This document shows, piece after piece, positions 8,814 to 18,740 of a stretch of DNA of 21,526 nucleotides. Position 1 is the stretch's first letter; each line of letters begins with the position of its first letter. Source of the stretch: Chara braunii (Eukaryota; Streptophyta; Charophyceae; Charales; Characeae); the NCBI GenBank assembly GCA_003427395.1, contig BFEA01001122.1:79960-101485 (forward strand), in the 5' to 3' direction. The notes beneath the pieces were generated by a model that had not been told where the DNA came from, ran no database searches, and saw only the letters and a program-made list of their open reading frames with translations. Made by a program: the position numbers and the translations under genes.

Positions 8814-9410
8814 GCAAGATTATCGCCAACGGGTTGTTCTCACAACCTCAGGAGAGTTTTTGGTCAAGACCACGATTGCTCGAAAGCGATCGACAACCTT
8901 CCCCTGGCAGTGCCCCTGTTTGTTGGACGAAGAAAAGATCGCATGAAGATCAGTTTTGACCCCCTCGTGCATATTAACGTGGACACTTTTTTTATCCTTC
9001 GCCCCTCCGACGATGATCTGTCCAATGGCGTGCCTATCTGGGTGGTTAAAGCTCTCTCTCGGGAGGTGGTTGAAAACAATTCACAGAATTATAATCAAGT
9101 GCTAGTGGGATACTGGATACCGACCAAGAGAGCAAAGTCGCTCCAAGAACAGTATGATAACGCGTGGGAGAAAATATGGAAAATTACTGACCAGACACAA
9201 TGGCAGCATGCTGACTCGATCGCTTTTGGTTGGGAGAGACCGGCCATAGGTACAAAACCGTTCACGACTGGACTTGTCATTCCTTCCAATGTTGAACTGA
9301 ATGCTCAAGCTGCACTTCGAGATCTGAATCCATTTGCTGAAGGGAGTGCCGATGCAGAGGAAAAAAAAGCGACGAGTGCACGTTATAGGTCTTGTCTATC
9401 CGCCCAATAG
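8808..9410 (+). CDS. unknown protein, possibly the 3' end of a transposon gene
   Basis: The frame is open for 200 codons, with balanced composition unlike the intergenic DNA. From about residue 45 it reads as a folded domain: FFILRPSDDDLSNGVPIWVV, then a strand-rich part ending VLVGYWIP, then an aromatic/charged helix (EQYDNAWEKIWKI), then IAFGWERP. This general form (a beta barrel carrying FxLVRP..D and WVxKV-like strands) reminds me of BAH-like domains at the ends of some plant transposase proteins. That is an impression, not an assignment. The ATG at 8808 is the second of two made by a 60-bp duplication, so the true 5' end may be lost and the first 40 residues may not be original. Confidence 0.5.
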   Translation: MAARLSPTGCSHNLRRVFGQDHDCSKAIDNLPLAVPLFVGRRKDRMKISFDPLVHINVDTFFILRPSDDDLSNGVPIWVVKALSREVVENNSQNYNQVLVGYWIPTKRAKSLQEQYDNAWEKIWKITDQTQWQHADSIAFGWERPAIGTKPFTTGLVIPSNVELNAQAALRDLNPFAEGSADAEEKKATSARYRSCLSAQ

Positions 9411-9755
9411 GTGAGGGAGTAGGATTTTTGAAAATGACTGTTCGGACGGGAATTTGGAAGGGAGCATATTCTCTTTTAACTTAGTAAATTACGATGATTC
9501 TGTAATACAACAAGGTGGCAGATTTTGTCCACGGTCTAGGGTTAATTTTTGTATTAACTTAGTCAACTGAGATGATTCTGTGATACCACAAGGTGGCGTA
9601 TTTTGTCCACGATTTAGGGTTGATATTTATAAGATGGTTGGTTAAGCAAATTTTGAAGTTAAGTTAATTGTGCAGGCGATTTTTCTACTTTTTCAACATT
9701 TAATTTTCGTTTGTGTTTGCATGTCACGTCTTGTGTAGGGAGTGTGACAGGAGTC
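9411..9755. other. spacer between two unknown coding blocks
   Basis: AT-rich DNA with no gene. It holds the 78-bp tandem duplication described separately. TTTGCATGTCACGTCTTGTGTAG just before 9740 could be an acceptor for the next block, since the two blocks share one reading frame, but no matching donor was identified. Confidence 0.5.
9478..9633. repeat. 78-bp tandem duplication, two diverged copies
   Basis: Copies 9478-9555 and 9556-9633 share AACTTAGT, GATGATTCTGT, CAAGGTGGC, ATTTTGTCCACG and TAGGGTT. They differ by a limited number of substitutions. Each copy ends in a TAGGGTT word. Confidence 0.9.
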
Positions 9756-10658
9756 ATGGCCGATTGGCATGGTTATTCGTATCCCATTCGCCCTTGCGCA
9801 TTCGGATTGCGTGGTGCGGGCGATGATACTGAAATTATCGGGTCAATGACAACCGAGTTCGAAAACGACCCATGGAGGAGTGTCGTCCCCTTTTTGGACA
9901 AACCTCTCGATGCCTGGTCCGAGGCAGAATGGGATACAGCGATTTTGGCAAGGAAATATCCATGACATAAGGAGTACAAGTTTGCTTCCGCGTTGGAGTG
10001 GCGGAGCCTAATCAAAGTACCTCATTATGTCATTGGCGTCAGGCAACTTTCGTCCCTGCGCGCCGCACTCAAACAGGAAGAGAATAAGCGGTTTTACCTT
10101 CGCATGAAGAACGTCACGAGGTCACCTCGAGTGTGGTCTGCGGACTTGAAACAAGAGTTGTTGGACTGTACATCCTACAATCCAATTTTGGAACTATATC
10201 CGCTGCGTGGTGCCCGAATACGACCACAAGATGTGTCGTACTGTTGCATACGGTTGTCTTTGGTCGGTTCTGACTTCTGCAGAGTGTTGTATGTGGCAAG
10301 TTCAAACCTAAAGCGGACTTTGGTAAACGCTGTAGTGCTAGAATTTTGCAACGAGCTTAGAATCTATGGTTGCAATATGGGGAATCTGCGCCTTCTCTAC
10401 GAGAACGGATAGTCCGATTTGGAGATTGCCGATCAAATTGATGAGGTTGACAAGTGGCATGAGGTAGAGCAAGTGGCATGTTGTGTGCGTGACGCCATCG
10501 GTAAGTCCTTGTCAGGTGTTAGGAGGTTCGTAAGGATGAAATATATTTCGGTGTTCTCGAATGTGGCGACGAAGAGACAGCCACAAGCCCTTGCTTTCGG
10601 GTCGTCAATGAATGTCTTATACAGGTTTGGTTCTCACGAGACGCGGGGACGCTTGTAG
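9756..10658 (+). pseudogene. unknown protein of about 300 codons, broken by two in-frame stops
   Basis: One reading frame runs from ATG 9756 (MADWHGYSYPIRP) to 10658, interrupted only by TGA at 9963-9965 and TAG at 10410-10412. The three pieces have similar, protein-like composition: the first is acidic/aromatic (ENDPWRSVVPFLDKPLDAW), the middle mixed (ELYPLRGARIRPQDVSYCC), the last charged (DQIDEVDKWHEVEQ). Keeping one frame across about 900 bp argues for a real coding history. I recognise no domain. It is in the same frame as the block at 8808-9410, so both could be parts of one gene or transposon. The LINE inserted 37 bp after its end. Stop readthrough or an intron around 9963 are alternatives to simple decay. 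Confidence 0.5.
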
Positions 10659-10695
10659 ATGCTTTGATTTTGTGAATGATAGTGTTTATAAAGTT

Positions 10696-10705
10696 TAGAT
10701 TACGG
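10696..10705. repeat. target-site duplication, left copy
   Basis: TAGATTACGG, identical to 20994-21003. It sits immediately left of the LINE 5' end. The flank just before it is TTTATAAAGT. Confidence 0.85.
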
Positions 10706-10793
10706 GGACGAGAAGCTTGATGACGGATGCGGATTGACGCGGTGACGCGCTAGCGCCATCTGGGGAGCGCTGAGCAGAGGAGCTAAGTCCGAC

Positions 10794-10877
10794 GCAGGGG
10801 GTATCGTGATTTCCCGCCACTGCAGGGGGTAGCACATTTTCCCGCCATCGAAGGGGGTATAGCGATTTGCCGCCATC
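10794..10877 (+). promoter_or_regulatory. three 28-bp units, each with an E2F-type site
   Basis: Units start at 10794, 10822 and 10850. Each has the form (G)(C/A)AGGGGGTA..., then TTT(C/G)CCGCC, then A. The cores are TTTCCCGCC at 10810-10818, TTTCCCGCC at 10838-10846 and TTTGCCGCC at 10866-10874. All three fit the E2F/DP consensus TTTSSCGC, spaced exactly 28 bp. They lie 105-170 bp inside the LINE 5' end, where an L1-type element keeps its internal promoter. This would tie element transcription to S phase. Binding is inferred from the motif only. Confidence 0.6.
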
Positions 10878-11039
10878 GTGGCAAGTCAAACAAGTGACGC
10901 CGCGCCAAGCAAGTTTTCGCCGAGCGAGCAACTTCGCGCGTTCTTCCCACAGGTACGAATCCAAAGTGAGGCGAGAGAGGGACTGAGGCGAGAGGGGGAC
11001 TCAAGTGTAGCTACACTATGCCACGCCTACGCGTGTGGC

Positions 11040-12280
11040 TAACTAAACCTCGGAAGAGTTAGGCGACCACAAGGAAAGAAGGGAAAGGAAGAGAAAGTGG
11101 GAGAGAAGGGAGGAGAAGGAAAAGGAAGTCAGGTGCAACGACAAAGGGAGAGAAAAAGCGGGGCCCATTGAAGAATAGGAAAAGACAAAGGGAGAGGTTG
11201 CTTCAACAGCTCAAGGGTATGCCTTTCAACAGTTAGATGACACGTGGCTAAGTACAAATAGAATTGTTGGGGGCTGAGCAAGTCGAGGCAGGAATGCAAA
11301 AGGGAAGAGTGAACGACGAGAGACGGATAACGCACTGGCAAAGGTAAGAACAAGAAGCCAAAGGGTGAGAGGAAAGGGAGGGGAGAAGCGAACACGTGGC
11401 TGGTTACATATCTAAGTAAAGGGCACTGTGCAAGTCGTGGCGGGACTGCAAACGGGAAATAGTTTACGAAGGTAAGAACAAGATACTCCCAATCGGGGAG
11501 AGTCATCACGGAATCTCAGCCATCTCTTAGCAGGGAGGAGGCAAAGGGTGTGAAGGAAGGGGAAAGGGAAGTCACAAACGGGGTAAACGAAGGAAAGGGG
11601 GGATAACTCTCTATCAAGACTGATTTATCTAAGAGAGAAAGAGAGTGAAAATTTTAGGAACAGATGTGCCTAGGGGAGTGGGAAGGGAGGGGCGAAAGGA
11701 AGCGTGGGGTGGAGGGAAGAGAGTTACAAACGGGGAAGAGAAGAGTGGAAGAAGGGGGACGAACAACACATGTACGAAGGTAGGAACAAGGCTATCCCGA
11801 TAAAGACAGAGTCATCAAGTCTCTTGGCAGGGAGGGGGCAAAGAGGGAGTGAAAAGGGAGTAAAGAAGCGAAGGAAGGGGAAAGGAGAGTTGCAAAAGGT
11901 GTAAACGAAGGAAAGGGGGGATTACTTGTCATCAAGACAGACATATCTATGGGAAAAAGTGGTGGAAAATTACCGGAACAGATGCGACTAGGGGAGTGAG
12001 AAAGGAGGAGCGAAAGGAAACGTGGGGTGGAGGGAAGAGAGTTGTAAACGGGGAAGAGAAAGTGATTGAAAACAGACAAGAAAAGAGAAGGAGAGGGGAA
12101 AGAAAACAAGGGGGGGAGAGAAGTGAGTCGCAAGGGAAGGGAAGAAGAGACCAAACGCACATAAAAGGAAAGGAGATAGAGAGCTAACGAGGAAAGGAGA
12201 AGCTGGTCAGAAGAAAGGAAGAGCGAAGCAGGTGAACTGGGTTGAAAGTGCCAAAAAAGGAGTTGGGAAAGGGGAGTGAG
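11040..12280 (+). repeat. purine-rich LINE 5' leader with nested direct repeats
   Basis: The plus strand is strongly GA-rich. A unit of about 300 bp occurs twice: from about 11466 (ACGAAGGTAAGAACAAG) and again from about 11774 (ACGAAGGTAGGAACAAG). Both copies run through GCAGGGAGG, a GTAAACGAAGGAAAGGGG block and a GTGGGGTGGAGGGAAGAGAG block to about 12065. An earlier pair about 150 bp apart shares ACACGTGGCT and GCAAGTCG (from 11239 and 11391). Two G-boxes CACGTG fall in these (11241-11246 and 11393-11398). Long frames on the opposite strand are by-products of the composition. Confidence 0.7.
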
Positions 12281-12289
12281 TCACCAAGA

Positions 12290-12369
12290 TATAAAAGCAC
12301 CACGTCAGCTGATTGCCTTAATGACAAGATGCTAAGTGAGCAGATTGCCTCCACGACGCCACGTCAGCT
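12290..12369 (+). promoter_or_regulatory. TATA-like box and paired ACGT elements
   Basis: TATAAAAGC at 12290-12298 is followed by CCACGTCAGCT at 12300-12310 and an identical copy at 12359-12369, each leading into a TTGCC word. The reverse complement contains TGACGTGG, a plant bZIP-type ACGT element. The location is about 700 bp before ORF1 in the LINE leader. Function is inferred. Confidence 0.35.
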
Positions 12370-13004
12370 ATTTGCCATATAGCCTTTGCCACATCGGACG
12401 AAAAAAGAGAAAAGTAGGGTAGGAGAGGGGGGAACAACTATCACGGAGGGGGAAAAGACACTGAAGGAAGATCATAGGAGTAGGCGAGACGGAAGAGAAA
12501 GGGATCAGGATAGCAAGAAGAAGGAGAGCCACGTAAGACAGGGGTAGGGTTGGATCTAAAAGAAGGGCGAGAGCTGGAATATAATCGAGGCATATCCAAG
12601 GATATAGTGAGATTTGAGTCGTCCAAATCTTAAGCCAGACTATATACTCGGGGAAGGGAGGGGCATTTGGCACTGCTACGAATGTTTTACCTAAGAAGGT
12701 AACGGAGGCAGAAGGGGAAGCAAGCGAGACTACCAAAGGATTAAATATCAGGTGAGATTGTTCCTACACTCAAGGAGTCGACATTGAGATAGTGCATCGG
12801 ATGAAGTGGACAACGAACACACCATCTTCAAAGTAAAAAGGGGGAAGGAAAGGATTCAGAACACAAAAAACTACAACATCACTGTAAAGGCTCGTCGAAA
12901 CAAGGAAACGGAAGAAAATCTTTGGCTGTTGAAGGGAAGGGGAGTAGGGTACGACCAGTAGGAAGAGGGAAGGAGGAGAGGAAGACAAACTAGTAAAAGC
13001 AAGG

Positions 13005-14983
13005 ATGGCCATATCCTATTCGGCTGCTGCTCAAAAGGCAATGACTGGAAAAGAAAAACGTGATTTCAACCAAAAATTGGGAGAGAGTAACGAAAATCAC
13101 TCTTCCTAGGCAACTTCTCAAATAGGGACGAGCTTGAAAGGGGGTGACTCCAGACCTCGTACAGTGGGGCAGAAAGCAATGGAATTCTTGTTGGGTAAGA
13201 CACAAATTAAAGTAGAAATCAAAGTGTCGAAGGAAGTAATTAAAGGAGAAGGAGGGAAGGAAGAAGAGGTGGACGTATGGGAGTATCCAGAAGAAGACGT
13301 GCAGACACTAAATGAACTTTATGAGAAGCACGCGGTTATCTTCAGTTTTTCAGGAAGAAGCAGAGATTTATCCCTGAATGAGAAGAGGCGATGGGTTATG
13401 GACAGACTCAGGGCAATGGAAAGCATTCCAGGAAGGAAACCGGACGTCTCATATCACAAGAGGGGGAGGTTTGCGGTAATGATCGTCTGTGTAGATCCAA
13501 CGTACGCTCAGTACCTGCTAACGATCGGATCATTGAAATGCAAAGGGGCAGTGGTCACCATCCAGGCATGAAAGCCGCCACGCCCTCCACAGGCGGAGGC
13601 GTCAAGGCACAGGCAAGTAATGATAAGAAACCATTTCTGGGTCCAATTCGATAATCTGTCAGAGGGAATGCACAACTTCGTCCAGAAAAGGTTAGAGGAG
13701 GAATTCCGCAACAACCCAATCATTGATTGGCTCCCGGCAAATCCGGATTTCCTAGCTCCAAACCATGACTCCCGGGTGGCGTGTTTGGAGGTCAAATCAG
13801 GGGTTCCACCGAGGTTTCCTGATCAGTGGATATTCAAGAAGAGTGGGCAGAGGATCACAGTCTTTATATCGTCCAAAACTAACCCCTTCAGTTTCAAGTG
13901 CAGGGGAAGGGGTCATTAGGGAACGTCTTGTCCACAAGGAGAGGGGAGAGGTAAACAGACACAGCTGAGACAGTCGATGCTCCAAGAATGTGAAAGTAAA
14001 CCTGGGGTATGGTATATCAACCTGCTACAGTTTAGGGGGTGGATCTTCGATGATAATCTGGAAAACCCAAAGTGGGTCTGGGTACTCAAAAAAAACCCCA
14101 CGGTTAAGCTAGACATTTACCCCCCATACGACAGCAGATGGAGACAAACGGGGGCGAAGAGAATGAAAGACAAAGAGACAGGATACATAACTAGACCAAT
14201 GCTAGACGACGCAATCATGACCGACGTGCAACAAAGAATGAAACTCATGGAGCAGCTTCACACGGTTGGGAAACACGCAAAAATGGCGTTTCTAGAAAAT
14301 GAAGAGGCTAGGGCTCAACAATAGCAACAGCAGAAGCAAAATGAGGGTAGCATCGGGGAAGAGAGGGAAGAGCAGGGTGAAAACATGGAGTGTGGAGGGA
14401 AGGAGGGAGAAGACACAGGGAGGAGCAGTCAACCACTAAAAAGGAAGGAGTCGTCAGGGAAAACAGAGGGGACAGGCAGCCAAAGAGGGAATGCGCAGAA
14501 AGCGAAAAGACAACACAGGAGCACAACAGTGGAAGGGAGCACAACAGTTGAACCAAGAGAGGAAACTACGCACGACACAGCGGAGTCGGGGGAGGGAGAA
14601 ATGGGAAAGGAGGGCAAGGAGGGAGGGATGGGAGAGGAGGACAAGAAGGTGTCACAGGATGACACCTCACCATCGATAACAGAAAAGGAAAAGGAAGAAA
14701 GAGAGGTGAGAAGAAGGGGGATGTGCAACATAGAAAATATGACTGAAGAGAGGTATTGCAGGCGGAGGAGGACCAGCGGGACTGCTCACAGGATCTGAAA
14801 TCAGAAGATTCTTCAAAAGAAGAAGAGGACGAGGAAATGTTTGAGGAGGGAGATATGACTCTAGAACAGTGGGTACAGGAGGTAGAGCAATTAGAATGGG
14901 GAAGGATAATTGAATGTGAGATCAGGCTAGCTCACCACAAGCACTTGAGGAATCTTAAGCAAGGCAACACAAGTGTCAGATGA
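13005..14983 (+). pseudogene. LINE ORF1, DUF4283-like and zinc-knuckle nucleic-acid-binding protein
   Basis: The start is ATG 13005 in a strong context (A at -3, G at +4), encoding MAISYSAAAQKAMTGKEKRD. The same frame is kept to about 14750. An RRM-like DUF4283-type region (GRFAVMIVCVD to GAVVTIQA) is followed by VQFDNL and a zinc-knuckle remnant near 13900 (SFKCRGRGH then GTSC), in which the first Cys is Ser and the residue after His is a stop. A Gln-rich and acidic/basic tail follows. In-frame stops are TAG 13107, TGA 13569 (where this family has Trp), TAG 13917 and TAG 14322 (inside a CAA/CAG run). A frameshift near 14755 continues as EEEDEEMFEEGDMTLEQW to 14983. In L1 elements ORF1 binds the element RNA to form the RNP. 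Confidence 0.8.
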
Positions 14984-15900
14984 CATTACAACAGAAAACA
15001 GGTTTGAATTGTTAAGGAAGGAAGGGGAAATCAATGAGTTTTACGCTGCACAATATGCTAGCAAAGCGCGCCCAGTCAAAAATGACATCCAAATTCAGCA
15101 GGAGTATTATTTTTTTTTTCAGTGGCCAAAAACATACCACAACAAGGAAGGGAAGAGAGGAAGCAAGAAAAAAAGAGAAAGGAAGGAGGAGGAAAAGGGT
15201 AGTAGGGTGGGTATGGAGGACGGATCTCAGGACTGATTGATGGAAGAAGTGGAACAACAGAAGATGGAGGAGGAAGAGGAGGCAAAACAGGACCTGAGAA
15301 GGCAAATGGCGATACTGGAGGCCAAAGTTAATGCGCTCAAAGATGAGAATAGGGATTTGGAGGAGGGTACAGTGAATTTACAGAAAATTGCCAATGGTCA
15401 GTGGAGAGAAATAAAGGCAGCAGCGAGATTGGAAACCAAGAATGGGGGGAAAAGGAGGGTTATTTTGCCTCGCAGGTGGAATGTAAAGCATTCTGATTGG
15501 GAGGTGGCAATTCATCAGACTCTTCAGATGGTCACAACTCTTGTCAATGCCTGCACAAGCAAGGACCTGCGGAAGCTGGTTGGGGAGGGAGTGTCATCTC
15601 GAGCATACGTACTAGGAGATAGAAAAGAGGAGTCTATGGAAATAAGGGAGGAAGGAGGAGATGAGGCAACAACAGATTTCAGACCCCTGCTTATCCATTT
15701 GCAAGATGGATCTGAACTCAGGGAGGGACTGATTTGGATGCCATGGCAGGTGGTGGAAACCCGACCATACGAACTGTTGGGGGGGGGGAGATCACAGCGG
15801 AATGGGTAGCACGCTGTGTTGTTGTGGCTGTTAAGGTAGATGCATTCGCTTGGAAACCAGAATCCTGGAAAAAAGAATCGCGCTGGTGTCTTCAGTAGTA
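14973..15900 (+). pseudogene. ORF1 extension or extra LINE ORF: coiled coil plus unknown domain
   Basis: The frame overlaps the end of the preceding piece by 11 bases and is probably its continuation after a one-base slip. It begins VSDDITTENRFELLRKEG, passes a run of ten T with CAG (near 15110) and a Lys/Glu-rich stretch, and has a TGA at 15234. It then forms a clear coiled coil (LRRQMAILEAKVNALKDENR) and a C-terminal domain I do not recognise (HSDWEVAIHQTLQMVTTLVN through LIWMPWQVVETRPYELL). A ten-G run at 15779-15788 shifts frame. The next frame continues TAEWVARCVVVAVKVDAF until TAG-TAG near 15897. L1 ORF1 proteins often have coiled coils, but normally before the RNA-binding part. Confidence 0.6.
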
Positions 15901-16040
15901 GAAGAAACTTTGCAGGGAGTCTAAAATAAGGAGGCACTTGGGGGGAGACATGATGTAAACGTAAGGAAGTCATGGAGGAAGGAAGAGAGGGCAGGCCAAG
16001 GTAGAGGCTAAGGATAGACCAAGGGAATTGCAACCAGCCG

Positions 16041-17344
16041 GAGGTTAGGATAGGTTCATGGAACATAAATGGGATGGTAGGGATAATGGAAAATCAAGAT
16101 AATGGCAGAATGTGTTGAACTATACTGGTTGGTTTGAGGCCTTACCGCCGAACTTCATATGCTTGCAAGAAACACACCTTAAAGAAACAATGGAGCATCA
16201 GAAGATCAAGAATAAGGTATTACAGAAACTTCAAAGGGTCAAGGAGGCTTGGTGGGCTCCAACAATTAGCCAGCATTCTACAGGGGTGGCTATAATACAA
16301 AACAAAAGGTCAGCAGCGACACAAAATATACGCGTTACTAATGCGGAGGTGGATGAGACGGAAGGAAGATGGGTAAAAGTTAATTTTGAATTACACGATG
16401 AACCTTATACACTGATTTCAATATACGGCCCTAACTTTCTACAGCAGCGGGGGGTGTTCATAGATCACCTCCGGGAGCTGTTAGAGACGGAGAGGCATTT
16501 GATAATTGTGGGAGATTGGAATGCGGCACTGGACCCCAACTTAGACAAATTATCAGCAGGAGGTAGGGTCTTGGATGAGGGCTTGGCAGAGGAAACCCTA
16601 CCGGTTCATAGATTAATGACCACTACAGATCTCATAGACCCCTACAGACTTCATTTTCCGGAACAAAGAAAGTGTACATACCTAAAAAGGAATCGTAGCC
16701 AGCATATATCAGCCTCAAGGATTGATTACTTCCTAACTTCACCTGGAATAACGGGGATGATACAATCGGTAAACATAGGGGAATTGCCGTATGGAATGCG
16801 ATTAGATCACAAGCCCATCCACCTACGCTTGGTAACAGACAAACAGGTCAAAAGGGGTAAAGGATTCTACAAGATAAACAACTCATTATTAAGAACACAA
16901 GAGATGAGGAGGGTTGTGCTCCAGGTGTGTCAGGACCATAACCCAGATACGCAGTCTTTCCCTCAGTTGCTAATAGCATTGTCCAGAGCCTCGGCGGGAG
17001 TGGCGAGGATATTGGCAGCTAGGAGAAAGGAAAGAGAGATAGAACTACAACAAGTAATTAGATTGGCAGAGCGTAACATAATCAACTCTCCTGGAAATGA
17101 CATGTACGAAACAGCACTGGAAGTAGCAAGGGAGGAAATGGCAGACTGGCACAGATGGAAAGCAAGAGGAATGCAAATGAGGGCAAGAGTCAGAGAATGG
17201 GAGGAAGGCGGGATGCTTAAGATTGCTTTTGACTTTTACAGCGACTTATACAGGTCAAGAGAGGAGGAGTTTCCAAGGCAACGGGTTGTGGGTGCAAGAG
17301 CAAAGTTCCTTAATTATCTGCAAACAACGATCTCACAACCGTAG
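16041..17344 (+). pseudogene. LINE ORF2, APE-type endonuclease domain
   Basis: The domain begins VRIGSWNINGM near 16044 (the conserved WNxxG Asn motif) in one frame. It shifts near 16110 and continues open to 17344. Catalytic motifs are visible in order: CLQETHL (Glu), ISIYGPN, GDWNAAL (Asp/Asn), SRIDYFL (Asp) and RLDHKPIHL (Asp/His). This enzyme nicks target DNA to start reverse transcription. After residue 280 comes a charged linker (REEMADWHRWKARGMQMRAR). The sequence then passes from EWEEGG straight to FDFYSDLY, skipping the stretch usually found there, which suggests an internal deletion. TAG at 17342 interrupts the frame just before RT. Confidence 0.85.
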
Positions 17345-18740
17345 GCATCCAGACTGGATGCCCCGCTGACTCAAGATGAGTTGTGGGAGGCTGTCAGATC
17401 AATGACCCCAAATAAACCCCCAGGGAAGGATGGTTTAACCAAGGAATTATGACTTGAATACTGACCTATTTTAGGGGAGGAGTATTTAACATTTTTAGAG
17501 CAAGTTTAACCAAGGAATTATGACTTGAATACTGACCTATTTTAGGGGAGGAGTATTTAACATTTTTAGAGCAAGCATGGCAGAAGGAAGGGCTAGGTCA
17601 TGACCCGACAACAGGAATAGTAACATTACTTTACAAAAAGGGGAACCCAAAGGACATAAGAAATTATAGGTCAATAACCCTATTAACGTTGACACATAAG
17701 ATAGTAGCTAAGGCGTTAGCAAATCGCCTATCAACTATTACTGCTACTTGTTTTCATATAGACCAAACAAGATTCATTCCAGGAAGGTTCATTCTCGATA
17801 ACGTCATGGCCCCAACGGAAACAGTACGCTATATCAGGGACAAAAGAATTAATGCAGCAATACTTTTCTTTGACTTCGAAAAGGCATATGATCAAGTTAG
17901 ATGGCCTTTTTTACAGCAATGCATGGAGAGGATGAGAGTAGGACCGAACTTCAGGAAATGGATAAGAGTTTTGTGCAATGATGCACAGGGACAAGTTCAA
18001 ATCAATGGGCACCATTCCCCGACATACGTGATGTCAAGATCGGTTCGACAGGGAGATCCCCTCGCGGCTCCCATTTTTCTGTTCATAATGGAAGCGGTAG
18101 CTTCTTTCTTACGTAAAGATCCATCCATACAGAGATTGATTACACCCCTAGATCAGCAAGGACGTACGATGGAACTTCCCACCACAATCCTCTTCGCAAA
18201 TGACTTAACTGTTCTTATAAGAGCGACAGACTCCTCATTTCAGGCGCTCACAAGAGAAATGGAGGCTTTCCAACTCGCATCTGAAATGAAGGTAAATTGG
18301 CAGAAAACAATGGGTTGTTGTTTAACAGAACAGAAACAACAACACATGCTCCCCACCAACAATTTGGATGGATTCCACTGGTCAACGACACAGACCCCTA
18401 GCAGATACCTGGGATTAAAATAGCAGGAGGTATGCATCACTCCATGGCAGTAGACCTGATGTCAAAAATTTTGGTAAAACTAGGGACATGGTTGGTAGTG
18501 TATACACCGATATACGGAAGGGCACTCATACTTAATGCTTCGATCTTCTCAATGTTATGGTATGCCGGGTCCATTTGGTCCCCACCAAAAGCCTCGGCAC
18601 TCCTATTGAGAAGAAGAGCGGCAACGTATCTATGGACGGCTAAAGTGAACAGCGAGCGTTTTATCTCTAAAGTAGTATGGAAACATGTAACTAGGTCCAA
18701 GCAGTAGGGGGGCCTGGGGGTGCTAGACCCTGATATCTAG
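17345..18740 (+). pseudogene. LINE ORF2, reverse transcriptase domain, catalytically altered
   Basis: It starts with the PNKPPGKDGL motif near 17410, then two TGA stops and the 71-bp duplication that shifts frame. It continues RSITLLTLTHKI, FIPGRFILDN, motif A FFDFEKAYDQV, motif B RQGDPLAAPIFLF and motif C ILFANDLTVL at about 18190-18216. Motif C should be (Y/F)ADD. The first Asp is Asn here (AAT at 18199-18201, one G-to-A change from GAT), which removes a metal ligand. A one-base slip in an AAAA run near 18420 moves to the next frame (from GGMHHSMAVDLM). TAG stops at 18705 and 18738 fall where the family usually has Trp or another non-stop residue. Confidence 0.9.
17433..17574. repeat. 71-bp perfect tandem duplication inside LINE RT
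   Basis: 17433-17503 and 17504-17574 are identical. Because 71 is not a multiple of three, the copy shifts the reading frame. Removing one copy joins the upstream and downstream RT frames. Both TGA stops of the unit are present in both copies, so they predate the duplication. Confidence 0.97.

Noticed and set aside
10687-10692. TATAAA just upstream of the LINE as its promoter
   Set aside because: It lies outside the target-site duplication in host DNA, so it is not part of the element. At most it is a chance neighbour.
10794-10877. CRISPR-like array of 28-bp repeats
   Set aside because: Units are head-to-tail without spacers and vary inside the unit.
11129-12736. Long minus-strand frames rich in Leu, Ser, Pro and Phe
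   Set aside because: They are the complement of the GA-rich LINE leader. The composition alone suppresses stops, and no domain is visible.
14308-15305. Minus-strand frames opposite LINE ORF1, looking like membrane proteins
   Set aside because: They mirror the Lys/Glu-rich coding strand of ORF1. The plus strand carries the recognisable domains.
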